Positions 21,465-32,889 of a stretch of DNA of 64,000 nt are shown here, piece after piece. Made by a program: the position numbers and the translations under genes. Origin of the DNA: Symsagittifera roscoffensis (taxonomy: Eukaryota > Xenacoelomorpha > Acoela > Convolutidae); the NCBI RefSeq assembly GCF_963678635.1, contig NC_087069.1, forward strand, positions 9,631,206-9,695,205, given 5' to 3'. How positions within the stretch are numbered: the stretch's first letter is position 1; every line of letters begins with the position of its first letter. The notes beneath the pieces were generated by a model. That model made no database searches, had not been told where the DNA came from, and saw only the letters and a list, made by a program, of their open reading frames with translations.

Positions 21465-24400
21465 ATGGAACCTACTTTTCATGAAAAATTTTTCCCTAAT
21501 GGTTTTTTAACATGCGGATGTTTTTTTTTTTCGTTGAAAAAAAATCGATCCGATTTTCTCCCGAAATCTATGAGCTGGATATTTGTTTTTTCTTAATCAT
21601 CTTTTCAATATTAAAAAGGGTTGATTGACGTTGCTGTAGACCTATGGGTTTTGTAGACCTATGAATCCTACAAGCCATACAAAAATTAACATATGATAAG
21701 TTACAAGCTTGAAGTTTTCATTTCAAAAAAAGCGATGAAGTTTCATTATTTGAATGAAAAGTGAAATTTGTAAGCATAATGATTTTTGTACTACATTATA
21801 AAAATTTTTCTTGTTTTGAAAGCGTTCTTTTTCAAGACAAAATTCAACACTTATCTGAATCTTGTCTCCCCTTATGACTTTTACAGGCAGAGGAAAGTTT
21901 ATTATCAGCTTGCCAAAAACTTCATTTGATGTGTATTCAGGTTAATGTCCTGATACAAGCAGTCTTGTTTTTTGTTTGATTTTCATTCGGCAATGAAAAC
22001 GTAGAATAAAGACGGAACTAGCACAATTTTTGGCTATTTAATTTTTTCAAACTCTAACAAATTGAATTATCAGGACTTTGCCAGTCTTTTAGCGAAAAAC
22101 AAAACACAAATGAAAACAAGGTATATCTAACTTCAATGTTTATTGAAAGTTTTCTAAAGAAAAAAGACGACAATTAAAAGAGATGATTTGGATAAAAATG
22201 GAATTAAGTAAACTCCATAAAATTATTAGAGTCTGCAATTTTCCTTGCAAAATCTTATTCACTTTTGCTTTCAGCTTTTCTAGGTGCTAAAAACGTTGCT
22301 GTTTGTCAGAGTTGTATAGTTTATGCATTTAAAAATATATAATGATAAGCCAACCATTTGAAAAATTGGGAGATATTTTGTATTCGGGTGTTTTTTTCTT
22401 TTTGTTTGTTTTCCACACAAAAGCAGGTACACAAACAATCATCGGACTGGTTTTTTTGGTATATCATCTTAAAACTCTTTTAGTTGTGATTAAAACATCA
22501 CTATTTAATTTCCAATAACCTTTCCCAATGTCGAGAAAAACCAGTATGAATTTTTTGATTATTCGTATTTTTTCGATTGAGGAAAGAAATTGAGCAGATT
22601 TATATATGCAAGAAAATACAAGAGAGTTTTTTTTGGGTAATTTAAGACATTGAAATTGAGTTTAATTTGAGTAAAAGTAGCTTTCTTAGAGTTTTTAGCG
22701 TCCTTTTGGGAATCAAACACTTCAAAAATTCATTATTTCTCCAAAAAAAATCTTGAAAGAGTTTTTTTTTAATTTTATAAGGATTTTTTCTGTCATGTAC
22801 GGACAAAACTGTTTTTCACTTTGCCTATTTCCTATAGTCGCTGGATAATCCTAGGAGCTACTTTTCCTTCAGATCTTTTACCAATCAGACAGCGCAGAAA
22901 AAAAAGACACTTATTTTTTTTAACAAAAAATACATTTGTTTTGTCTTTTCAGATCTATGGTCGCAACATTCTGTGCTACTTCGTTTCCCTTATTAATTTT
23001 TTGGATTTAATTTTTCATAATTAACCAATCATAAAATTGTAGGTCAACAAATCTCCTTGTAGGTTTATTCCACTTTTTGTACTAGTGTCACTTCACTTTA
23101 AGAAAAAATTTAATTTGAACAAAAAAGTTTTTTTAACATCATCTGATTAGCTTGTCGTCTAATTTTCTGGCCCCCAAAATCATAACTTCTGCTGCCATGC
23201 AAACCAGTAAGGGACGTCTGAAGGAATGAATGAGTGAAATGGTTTTCGTTTAACTACGACTTAATTGTCGTTAAATAGCAAAAAAAGCACTGATAAAAGT
23301 TAATTGCTAACACTTATTTAAAAGCGCTTAAGTACTTGAGTTGAAGATCAGAAAAGATGTACTGATGATAACACTTATTTTTGTCTCACTAATGCATCAG
23401 TTCTTCATTTTTATCGAAAAAAGTTTACAAAAATACGTACAATTATCTATAAGTGTACTTATCAGGTAAAAAAATTTTGATTCTTGTTTTAAATTATTAA
23501 TTTATTTTCATGTAAAAAAAATTCATGTTGCAGTTCTATAATTTATTTATGTACAAAAATTAAATTTTTTCAAAATTAAACTTAAAGGAAGAGGATATTG
23601 ACAGTCATCTTAAACGTTTTTTAGCACTTAGTAATGCTGCAAGGAAGTCTGTTCTAGTACTTTTCATTTCAAATTGGTCGAATAAAAAAAAGATTTGGAT
23701 ATTGTTAACTATCCCTCCTTTTGGACCTTGTCAACTATTTCCCCCCTATACATGTATTATTTTTCACAACCATTTCTGTATAACATATGCATTTCAAAAA
23801 TGTCAACAATAAGGTTGGGTTTTCATTTTCGGTCGTTCGTATATGTAATACTCACTATTTATATGATACCTACGTAAAAAAAAATTAAATATATATATAT
23901 ATATATATATTTTTTTTTTCTGAAGATTGTTTTTTGCTATTGACAATGTGGCCGCCAAAGTTGAATTCCTGAAAATCGAAACAGGAATTAATTGATTGAT
24001 TGATGTCGATCTTCGATATTAAGGCTCACAAAAGCAAAGTGGTCAACGTTGATCGACTTCCCTAAATCTCGTCGTTCCTACATCTAGGTTGTATATTTTT
24101 CAAACTTTGCATCGTTATTGGCTACTGTGAATTGATTCAAAAGTGAAAAAAAAATTTCGAATAATTTCGAATTTGAATAATGTTTTTCTTTATTTTTTTT
24201 CCTTTTGCGCTTTTTTGAATTCAGAAATTATTTCTTCCGCAATGTGGCTCCATGGATATTTATCGACTGTAACGGATTTTTGTGATCAAGAATTTTGCAC
24301 TTATACTCGATTATAAGTACTTTTTGGGACCACTAGATTCCCTTATAAGTTGTTTTTTTAAATGTTAAAGAAAAAATGATCGTTTCATAATTCATTGCCA

Positions 24401-25831
24401 TTAGTTATATTATATTTTTGCAAAGTTATTTGTAAAAATTTTCACAACTTCTGCTGATCTCACTGTCTTCTCAAAATCTAAACCTTATTACTTTTATAAA
24501 AAATGCATATTTAACTCCCCTCCCATATCCGTTCACGTGTTTACCAAATTTTAACCCATCAGACCCTCAACCAGAGCCCCTCCCCTTAAATTGCTGAACG
24601 TGGGGGTGTAAGCGGCGGTTGGGACGTAAATTGGATATTTGATCAAGAATAGTAAATGAAGACCAGGAAAAAACGAGAAACAAAAAAACTTTACGAGAAT
24701 CTCGTTTTATCTGATGCATTGTGTATTACGCCAAAAACAACTTAAGTTTTGAATATACTACCACGTGTTTCTTATTTTCAAACTATAATCCATTTCATTT
24801 GATTTTTTTATCATGTTTGATTTTGATAAGGAATGACGCTAAAAATCCCAAAAAAACTATCATTATCCATGAAACTCCAGTGCAGCTTCTCATCAAAAAA
24901 CGAGCACATTCTTATAGTTTTTATGAATTGCTTTTCTTCTACCGCGGAAAACCTCCAAGAGATTACAAAACACCTCATATTTTGATACTCATTTATTGAC
25001 AGCCAATTCGGTCTGAAAAAAAATTAAATTTGAAATAAGAACTGAAGTAAGCTTTTTAGCTAGTTAGGTTGCCTATTTCTAAAACTTTTTAATGATTGAC
25101 TCTCGTGGCCTGTTTTTTTTCTACAATTTTATAGGTTTATTTTCCTTTATAGAATTTTCCTTTATAGAATTTTTTTCGAAATAATCCTTATGGTTGTTGT
25201 TTTTTGTAACTACTACGTTACAGAAAAAATGCATGCTCATTTGCAAAAAAAATTCGGTTTTTTTAAAATAAAGAAATGGTTTTGCAACAAAATTCATCTA
25301 ACAAAGTAAATTTTGAGTCAGATGAAATTTGTTTATTATTCTTTTTTTTAATTGAATTTTGTAGTGAACCACCTTTGAAATTTAAAATTGATACAGCAGT
25401 TTTTTCTGAAAGTCGGTTATTCGGAAAAATTTTTTGGCTTTTTTTAAGTTAAAGAGACTTTTGTATCCTTTTAATTGAATTAAATGTTCATAGAAAATTT
25501 TGGAAAAACAGTTTCATAAAGGAAATGTTAATATAAGCAATTTTTGTAGGTTTCACATACGAATTGCTTAACAACATTTTTTAGTCTATGGAAGCTCGGG
25601 TTGAAGTCCCACCGTTAATTATCGCTTTTTCTGTAGTATCCCATTGATCGCTATTTTCCAGCGCTGATTCATGTATAATTCAGAGCTTGTTACATAGATA
25701 AACCTTCGATTTTTCAGATCTATTTCAGTAATGTATCCGTAGAAAATCATCACTAAATTTTACAAAATTTTAACTCATTCTAGTAGCTTTCAAATGAGAG
25801 TTATAGTTGATAAGCTTTTTAGGTTTAGTCT
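21465..25831. other. No gene seen
   Basis: Long AT-rich stretch dominated by A/T homopolymers. It has a small tandem phrase GTAGACCTATG at about 21637-21662 and a modestly GC-rich patch at about 24515-24640. No coding motif was found on either strand. Confidence 0.5.
23889..23910 (+). repeat. (AT)n microsatellite
   Basis: About 11 uninterrupted AT units followed directly by a T run. Confidence 0.95.
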
Positions 25832-25910
25832 GACTGAGGATTGATAGCGCAGAGAGAGCATACAGATCTACAAACTTTAAGGTTAGGGGATCAAACCCCA
25901 GTTTTAGAGA
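25832..25910 (+). repeat. tRNA-like sequence (SINE head or tRNA relic)
   Basis: TAGCGCAGAGAG at 25845-25856 resembles an RNA polymerase III A box. GGATCAAACCC at 25888-25898 resembles the B box (GGTTCRANNCC, one mismatch), at a tRNA-like spacing of about 43 bp. GGGG/CCCC around the B box can form a T-stem. The acceptor and anticodon stems do not close properly, so I do not call a tRNA gene. A SINE would be expected to recur elsewhere in the genome, but I see no second copy in the window. Confidence 0.3.
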
Positions 25911-28108
25911 CCTGTTTTTCTCATTTTGATAGGTTTTTTATCGCTGTTTCATCGCTGAAAATATACCAAATTAGCGATATTTATCGACAAAATTTTCTAT
26001 TGTTGCAATGAACATCGATAACTCATCGGTGGCGATCGCTGTTTTTTTTTCACTTTTTATTCTCAATGTGAGCTCAACCCGGGAGTCCCCCCTCCCTCGC
26101 CACACCACTGGGTTGATTAAACCCAGCTAGTTTATTTTAAATTACAAGTGTATTTAGATGGCCATAAATTCCTCTGCGACATGAATATCATCATTTTTTT
26201 GTCTTCATCTTAATAGCAACACTTCTTGAGACATATTCTATGTATTTAGTTAAATAAGAAAAGGCTAAACAAATATAAATCAAGATCATCATCGCAAGGA
26301 GCCTTGGGACATTTTTAAATAGACATGTCAATATGAGAACAGACGAGTGATTTTGTGCATAAAAACATATATTTCTTGGCCTTCAAACCGGGTTGTATGT
26401 TTATTAAAGAAAATCTGTCCTTATTTTCTCAGTTTAGATTTTTTGTTGGCTTGGAAAAAGTGGCGCTTAAATATGGCTATTTCCTCTCAATTGTAACTCT
26501 TTAAATATTTTCCCAGCACAATGGAACTATAAATTGAAGTGTTCTGTTTTTATTCCCACCTTGTTTTTTAATCAGTTTGAGACAAATAGACGGAAGAAAC
26601 TCCAATTGCCGCCAGACATTTGGTAGGTTATTGAGAAAAATTGAATCTTTATTTATATTTCTGCGCCAAATCTGATAAAGAGAATATATTGAAATTTTTA
26701 TCAGAATAAAACAGAAATTATCAGGTTTTTGGCAATATTTGTCATTAGTTTTTCGTGCTTTGAGTGCGAATTCAATTTTTGTGCTTTGAGTGCATATTTC
26801 AATTCAATACATGCTGCGAAAATTAAACGATATCATTTGATTCAAGAAAAATTTCATTTCCATATTTTTTCAACTTCCTTCTCACCGATAAAAACAAACA
26901 AAAAAAGTGCACCCCTCGCCAAATTAACTTGACCAGTAAGAAGGCTATTTCTAGGCCAAATTTTATACCTAAATTTTGCAGAAAAATTATGCTGACAATT
27001 TATTTCGAAAGGCATGTTCATTTATTATCTTGTTCAGAATCAGTTTCTAACAACCCAAAAAATTATAGATACGAAAACCTAAATTGCCATGATGAGTAAA
27101 AACGTTATCAAAAGGTTTCATTGGGGGTCATTTTTTCTTATCACTTTCATACTCTAAAAGGGGGCAAAAACATGAGCGTGGATACTTTTTGAGTCCTGCT
27201 TTTGCATGCTTTTCGATATCAGGATTTTGATTTTAGAGAAAATTCACTTTTAATGATTTTGATTTGAAAATCGTATCGTTTTTCGTAATAAAAATGCTTT
27301 TAACAACAGAAATATTTCGCATGAAATAGAAACGTAACGTTCTTTTTGCTTTTTGAACCAAAATTTATTAAATCCGTCGCATGTTTTTAATCCGTGTTTT
27401 GTTGCTAGCTATATTGATTCTATTTTTTTCTTGACCAAAGTGTACTGTTTGTTTGAAAGATGAGAAAGAGAGTCCCAAAAAGTTCTCATTTTTTCCTTAT
27501 TGACAGCTATATGATGAAAAATCAACAAAACAAAATTGATCTCACGGAAAAAGATGACAACTAAAATGCAGATGCCGAACTGTGATGTTTTCCGGACAAA
27601 TTTTCGACCCATTTTTGGGCATCAATTCCAGGTCAAAGTAACATAAATTTAATGCAAAGATTATCAAAGCTTCTCCTGTTTAGATCAAAGTTCGTATTTC
27701 GAACTATTTTGAAAGTATTAATTGAAATTAATGATCGACCCAAAAATGTGCGCCTGCTGTTTAGCAAATTGAAATAAATGTTCAAATTCAAACTCCAATT
27801 TGTGTATTCTTTGCAATCAGAAAAAGGTATTTAGTTGTTGCATACTTTTAAAGCCTTAAAATCAATTTTTGTACCAGTTTTCGCAGACACTAAAAAAACA
27901 GCAAGATCACTTCTTACAAAGTTATTTAAAGTCAGACAAATGTGATACAATATAAAGATATCTATAACTATACCTCTATGGTGCATACTTAAAAAATACC
28001 ATCCCTATAAAAATTTTAATCAACGGTTAAAAACCCAGGCGAGAAATCCCTTCGCAATCGGGGGTATTTAAAGAGATCTTGTTATAGTTATTGTTGCTGC
28101 TTTTATAC
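25911..28108. other. No gene seen
   Basis: AT-rich flank of the copia element with only short frames. A C-rich patch, GGAGTCCCCCCTCCCTCG, occurs at about 26082-26099. Confidence 0.5.
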
Positions 28109-28492
28109 ACCAGCATCTTAACATTATGAATTTTGTATTGGACAAACATCAAGTTTTAAAAACTAAACAGTAATGACTAAATAGGAAAAACTAAATAGGA
28201 ACGACCCTGTTAAGGTTCAGAGTTAGAGCAACCAGGATTAGGAGCTGGGAATAGAGACTTAGATAGAATCTGAGATTTGAACTGAGGTTTGAGAAGAGGT
28301 AGTGATAATTGAAGAATGAATTGAGATAGTGAATATAAATTACATGACAAACTAAGCATCACAAAAGTACCAGTTATTTAATAACTGACTAATTAATTAG
28401 TTTGAGATCACTAGTTGACCTTGTCTGAGTTTAATCAGTTTTGACTACGATTCAATCAAACTGTCTGACCTTGAGATGGTCTGACCTCAACA
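28109..28492 (-). repeat. 3' LTR of the copia element
   Basis: Direct-repeat partner of 32505-32889. Long shared anchors include GAATTTTGTATTGGAC, AGGAACGACCCTGTTAAG, GAGGTTTGAGAAGAGGTA and CTAATTAATTAGTTTGAGAT. Just inside it (28493-28497, CCCCC) the minus strand reads TGAATGGGGG, a plausible polypurine tract for plus-strand priming directly next to the LTR start. Confidence 0.9.
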
Positions 28493-28504
28493 CCCCCATT
28501 CAGG

Positions 28505-29150
28505 CTGAATTGGCTTTGTCCAATGTCAGGCTGCAACACATCAAGGTTCGACGATGCTGTTCAACCTTAGACTTTCTCAGGGCTTTTGTCAGCAAGTCAG
28601 CTTCCATGAACTCAGTAGGGCAATATTGGAGTTCAACTGTTTCATATTCCCTTGTTCTCGAAGAAAGTGGTATTTCACATCGATGTGTTTCGTTCGTTTC
28701 TGCATCACAGGATTCTTGCACATCTTGATACAGCTCTCGTTGTCCTCATTGATGGGAGTTGGTACGTCACTAACAACACCCATCTCGCCGAGAAGTAATT
28801 GCAGATAAAGAGCCTCTTGAACGGTTGCTGCCATTGCCTGGTACTCAGCCTCACTGGTAGATATGGCTGATGTTGGTTGCTTCTTGGTGCTCCAGCTAAT
28901 TTCTGCCCTGACTCCTGCTAATGAAAGCTGTAGCCAGTTTTTGACAATCTATCATCCAAATCTCCAGCCCAGTCAGCATCTGCGGATCCATAGACTTTTA
29001 AACAACCAGCGTGCTTAGTGTAGCACAGCTCCAGATCTTTGCTCCCCTTCAGGTAATGAAGAACCCTCTTTCCAGCCACTCAGTGCACCCCTCCCGGATT
29101 CTCCGGGAAATTAGAGAGTTGCGTCACAGTAGCGATCCAGCCTTGTTTAC
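28505..29150 (-). pseudogene. copia RNase H domain, broken
   Basis: RNase H removes the RNA strand during reverse transcription. Minus-strand pieces in order are KRVLHYLKGSKDLELCY, then YGSADADWAGDLDDR near 28966-29010 (the copia-type motif with the first catalytic acidic residues), then EDNESCIKMCKNPV and KRTKHIDVKYHFLRE near 28670-28770, and YCPTEFMEADLLTKAL near 28560-28610 (the usual end of copia pol). The pieces lie in more than one frame (28589-28834 and 28500-28721 overlap in different frames), and a stop precedes the KRVLHYLKG segment, so the domain is complete in content but frameshifted. Confidence 0.85.
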
Positions 29151-30065
29151 TTAGCTATGTACAGTAATGAGCCCACAATACCTCTGTAGTCCTCAGCCTT
29201 CATGGAAACTGCCTCTGCTGACCAAGCTTTAGGGCAGCCCTTCATCGACAGTTTTGCGCTGATTTCCGCTGGTGTGCCCACTGGTTTGCATTCAAAACGC
29301 TCCAAGCAGTCGTCCATGTAGCGTGATTGATTTACTGCTACCGTCCCAGGTGACTGCTTGACATGCATTCCCAGGAACCAGGACATTGCGACTCTGTCAT
29401 CCCTCTTGAGTCATTCGGAGAAACGGCTCCTCAGCTGGTCAAACTCGTCTTGACATCTGCACCCAATGATGAAGTCATCTACCCAAACCAGCACATAAAT
29501 CATTGTATCGTGTCATCCCCTCATCGTGAACAAACAGAAGTCGTTGCTACTTCTAGTGAACCCTTCATCAAGTAGGAAAAAGCTCAGCTTCTAATACCAG
29601 TCTCTTCCTGCCTGCCGCAAACCATAGAGGTTTCGTTGTAGCAACCACACTTGGCTGTCACCGCTGATGAACCCCTCTGGCTGCTCCAAGTACACTGTCT
29701 CTGCTAGAAGAGAGTTGAGGGAGGCTGACTTAAAATCCATCTGGTGAAGTACAAGATCATCTTGTGCCCCCAGAACCAGCATTATCCTCTTTGTTTCGTG
29801 TTTAAAGGTTGGAGCAAACCTCTCATTAAAGTCTAGTCCTTTCACTTGCATGAACCCTTCCTCTACATATTGGGCTTTGAACCGCTCCACTTGTCCCATC
29901 GCATCTCTTCTTACTGCATGAACCCATCGTCCAGAAATAACAAGTGTCGTCTATCAACAAGTGTCTATGCTCCTATGGCTGTAGAGACTGCACCTCTAAA
30001 GCCATAGCTACCAGCCACTGCTCCTTTTCGGGTCCAGAAACTGCTTCTGAATGGCCTCTTGGATC
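29147..30065 (-). pseudogene. copia reverse transcriptase (RVT_2), broken
   Basis: The start of the domain is visible near 30000-30060 as SGPEKEQWLVAMALE, followed by GRWVHAVRRDAMGQVERFKA and a clean 102-codon stretch (29591-29899). That stretch contains LDFNERFAPTFKHETKR, HQMDFKSASLN with the first catalytic Asp, VYLEQPEGF and LYGLRQAGRDWY. The polymerase motif reads LVWVDDFIIG near 29490-29520, with WVDD where YVDD is usual; both catalytic Asp are present. The last part, 29147-29386, has MSWFLGMHVKQ and ends YRGIVGSLLYIAK. At least one stop separates WVDD from MSWFLG, and other frame changes occur, so no full enzyme could be made. Confidence 0.9.
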
Positions 30066-30184
30066 CTGTATTCCAGTTACTGAAGTATGGTTATAGGTCA
30101 GTCCGTATCAAATGGGTGGGTTCCTTGTCCTAACAGAACAGACCTCTGCATTGGGTGATCAGTAGAATTCTTTGCATTGGATGA

Positions 30185-30485
30185 TCAGCTCACTGGGCTG
30201 CCTGACTGCTAAGAGCATTTTGTGGTGAAAAAGATTTTCCAACCAGCCAAGATGTTTCCAGAGCAGAGAACGAGGTTGAGGAACTACAATGACCCGAGGA
30301 AGGCTCGATGGGGAGAGAGGACTGGACATGGTCATATAGCCATGCAAGCTGTGAGGAAGAAGAAAAGAGTGTCAAGTAGTGGCTACTATGTGTGCGGTCA
30401 GAAGGGTCATATGGCGAGGGGCTGCAAATCCAAAACTGACAGCGGATAATCCAGTGCTCAAGGCAGTGAGTCAAACGAAGCAAGT
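30185..30485 (+). repeat. Inverted duplicate of the gag zinc-knuckle segment inside pol
   Basis: On the plus strand, 30222-30449 encodes 75 residues that match the minus-strand gag segment 31702-31929 at all but two or three positions, including QPAKMFPEQRTRLRNYNDP and YYVCGQKGHMARGC. DNA similarity starts near TGGGCTGCCTGAC (30195) and ends near GCAAGT (30485). The element therefore carries two copies of this segment in opposite orientation about 1.2 kb apart. This copy interrupts the linker between the integrase C-terminus (30486-30652) and the reverse transcriptase start (about 30060). A short duplicated phrase, GCATTGG(G/A)TGATCAG, at about 30151-30190 marks its left edge. Confidence 0.85.
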
Positions 30486-31350
30486 AGCTTCACTAGTTTT
30501 CGTCGTGTTTGGCTGCTCAATATCAATGCACCATCGATTGATAGCTCAAGGGTTTGTAAATGCTCACTGTTAACCATGAAGCCATTTGGAATGCTGTTCT
30601 CATTGAATGTCACGCTTTTTACTCTCACCACTGATCTTGTCTCTAGATCCATCAGCAGCTAGACTTTGCTCTCCTGCGTAACCGATGTACTCTCTTTTCT
30701 TGTCCTTTGGATCCAGTTTCCGTCTGCTGCCTCGATCCAGATAGTACGCCAGGCAAACGAACACAGACAAATAGCTCTTTTTTGATGGTTTCCCTTAGTG
30801 CATCTCTGCCGTTGAAAGGCGCTTCTCGTTGCTGGATGTGGGACACAAGTTGCGAACCCTCACAGCTTTAGACATTGCTCGCACCCAATACATCTTTGGT
30901 AGATTTGCTTCGGCCAGCACACAATGAGTCATTTCGCTGATCACTCTGTTTTAGCGCTCTACTACATCACTCTGTTAGGGAGTATTGGGCAACTTGAACT
31001 CTTGCTTCACCTGGGATTCTCTACAAAATCTCCTATATGCATTTGACGAAAACTCACCTCCATTGTCAATTCGCAGGCGCTTTGATGCTCCATACTCAGC
31101 CGTAAACTCGTGAAACTTCATCAGAGCATCACTCTTCTTCACCACGTATTTGACCAAAGCCAGCCGACTGAAGTCGTCGGTGAAGCTCAGGGCATAGCGT
31201 GCACCATGAATACTCGGTAAAAGCTAGCTGTCCCCAATCTGGTGCCAGTGTATGTAAACGATCTGCGGCAAAACTGAAGGTTGAGCCTCTAGCCACCGCT
31301 GAGCTGACACTCATCAAGCTCACACTGTAGCTCGGCACAAACAGCACATT
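30486..31350 (-). pseudogene. copia integrase, broken
   Basis: Integrase inserts the DNA copy into the host genome. The core reads LRIDNGGEFSS near 31040-31075, with the second Asp of the D,D-E triad in its standard context. It continues to KQEFKLPNTP, then hits a TAA (30975-30977), and after QSDVVER a second in-frame TAA (30951-30953) in the segment that carries the catalytic Glu. Downstream MTHCVLAEANLPKMYW is recognisable integrase sequence. The tail near 30490-30652, with DLETRSVVRVKSVTFNE, matches the linker that usually follows integrase. The N-terminal zinc region (31150-31350) is open but not clearly readable. Confidence 0.8.
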
Positions 31351-31590
31351 TTAAAAAATGTAGCTCCTCACAGCATCATGGCAGTCCCTGAACCTTACAT
31401 ACATTGATCCTTTGCCCTCAATCATTGTCAGCGTGCCGTGGGGGTTCTCCACAGTTGTCCCTTCGTTCCAGCTCTCAAAGCTAGAAAAGACAGCCCTGTC
31501 GCGCACCACATGATCAGTGCATCCCGTATATACAATGAGGTCGTCTCCCTTCATTGAAGTTGTAGCCCAAAAACTGAAGAACCATGTCCT
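31351..31590 (-). pseudogene. copia protease with mutated active site
   Basis: Downstream of the second zinc knuckle the minus strand reads DDLIVYTGCTDHVVRDRAVF. In copia proteases this place carries a D-(S/T)-G-A-(S/T)-(D/N)-H motif. Here the catalytic Asp is Tyr (codon at 31530-31528, TAT in place of an Asp codon) and the following Ala is Cys. TG, TDH and flanking hydrophobics are kept, so the identity is clear but catalysis would be lost. The frame stays open to 31351 with a Gly-rich GKGSMYVRF segment typical of the second half of the domain. Confidence 0.8.
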
Positions 31591-32415
31591 CCCCTGCTTG
31601 CACTCCCTTGCAAAACGTCCAAGTTGCCCACACATGAAGCACCCTTCGTTCTCGGCTCCTTTCCCACTTGCCTCGTTCGACTCACTGCCTCGAGCACTGC
31701 ATTATCCGCTGTCAGTTTTGGATTTGCAGCCCCTCGCCATATGACCCTTCTGACCGCACACATAGTAGCCACTACTTGACACTCCTTTCTTCTTCCTCAC
31801 AGCTTGCATGGCTATATGACCATGTCCAGTCCTCTCTCCCCATCGAGCCTTCCTCGGGTCATTGTAGTTCCTCAACCTCGTTCTCTGCTCTGGAAACATC
31901 TTGGCTGGTTGGAAGTTCTCTTTCACCACAAAATACTCTTAGCTGTCAGGCAGCCCATTGATCACCAAAGCATTGAACAGTGTGTCTGTGATTGCTTCTC
32001 CAGCTTCGCTCAACCGCGTCATCAGAATTTGACTGCGAACGAAGTAGTCTCTACACTGCAAAACTTCTCCGGAAGCAGCTTCCAAGAATTCATCTCATTG
32101 ACATAGCCATCTGTTCCCACGCAGTCGTTCTTTATGTACATCAAAGTGGTGTTGTTGAGCACCAGAGCCAGGTGGGACCACACTGTGTTTCGATTGTTTT
32201 TCCTCTGGTAGAATAACACTGCTCGCTCCTGCATCTTGGTATCGTAGATTGCCTGCTGACCAGCATTCGGACTCTCGGGGAGTAGGTTCAGCCTCTGGCA
32301 GATCATCATAGCCCATCACTGTCCTGAACAGGCCCTTGGTGTGCATCAGCGCCACAAACTTCGTTGACCAAGCAGGATAATCTTCAGACTTTCCACTTAA
32401 AGCCGCCAATTCCAA
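31591..32415 (-). pseudogene. copia gag with two damaged zinc knuckles
   Basis: Gag builds the virus-like particle and binds the RNA. It appears to start at a TTG/ATG-like position near 32415 with ELAALSGKSEDYPAWSTKF, the usual copia gag opening (a tryptophan shortly after a GKxY-like phrase). The frame then shifts within 32095-32309, where NNTTLMYIKNDCVGTDGYVN is readable in a second frame. Knuckle 1 (31726-31767) reads YYVCGQKGHMARGC, with Tyr in place of the first Cys. Knuckle 2 (about 31598-31640) reads CFMCGQLGRFARECKQG, with Arg in place of the zinc-binding His. Each knuckle lacks one ligand. Confidence 0.8.
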
Positions 32416-32504
32416 GTCAATCGTTCCTTAAGGCTGCTAGCTAAAAGCTAAAACTTCCGACACAAAAAATAATATGAGAAAAAAATAGAAAAACTGGTAA
32501 AAAG

Positions 32505-32889
32505 ACCAGCATCTTTATATCATGAATTTTGTATTGGACGAACATCAAGTTTCTTAAAGCTAAATTATAATGACTAAATAGAACAAATTAAATAGGAACG
32601 ACCCTGTTAAGACTCAGAGTTAGAGCAACTAGGATTAAGAGCTGGGGTTGGAAACTGAGATAGAATCTGAGGTTCGAACTGAGGTTTGAGAAGAGGTATT
32701 GATTATTGAAGAATGAATTGAGATAAGGAATATCAATTACATGACAAACCAAGCATCACAAAAGTACCAGTTATTTAATTAATGACTAATTAATTAGTTT
32801 GAGATCACTAGTTGACCTTGTCTGAGTTTAATCAGTTTTGACTACGATTCAATTAATCTGTCTGACCTTTAGATGGTCTGACCTCAACA
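32505..32889 (-). repeat. 5' LTR of the copia element
   Basis: Transcription on the minus strand would start in this LTR. It starts TGTTGAGGTC at 32889 on the minus strand and ends near 32505. Directly inside it the minus strand reads GCTGGTCTTTTTACCAG, which contains a TGG as needed for a tRNA primer site but no recognisable longer match. The outer flank at 32890 is GACCCCTCCG. Confidence 0.9.

Larger units (their letters stand above)
28109..32889 (-). mobile_element. Ty1/copia LTR retrotransposon, inactivated, minus strand
   Basis: Two LTRs of about 385 bp enclose gag, protease, integrase, reverse transcriptase and RNase H in the diagnostic copia order (integrase before reverse transcriptase), all read on the minus strand. 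Every module has stops, frameshifts or lost catalytic residues, so it is dead. Total length, about 4.8 kb, is normal for the superfamily even though about 300 bp are taken up by an inverted internal duplicate. Read on the minus strand the LTR starts TGTTGAGGTC; its other end (near GATGCTGG) lacks a clear CA. I could not find matching target duplications. The LTRs agree at most positions, so it is much younger than the gypsy-like element at 11.7 kb. Confidence 0.92.

Noticed and set aside
31668-32216. Plus-strand frames of 74-100 codons
   Set aside because: Antisense shadows of copia gag.
28109-32889. Target-site duplication for the copia element
   Set aside because: The bases outside the LTRs (ending ATAC on the left, starting GACCC on the right) do not match, so none is claimed.
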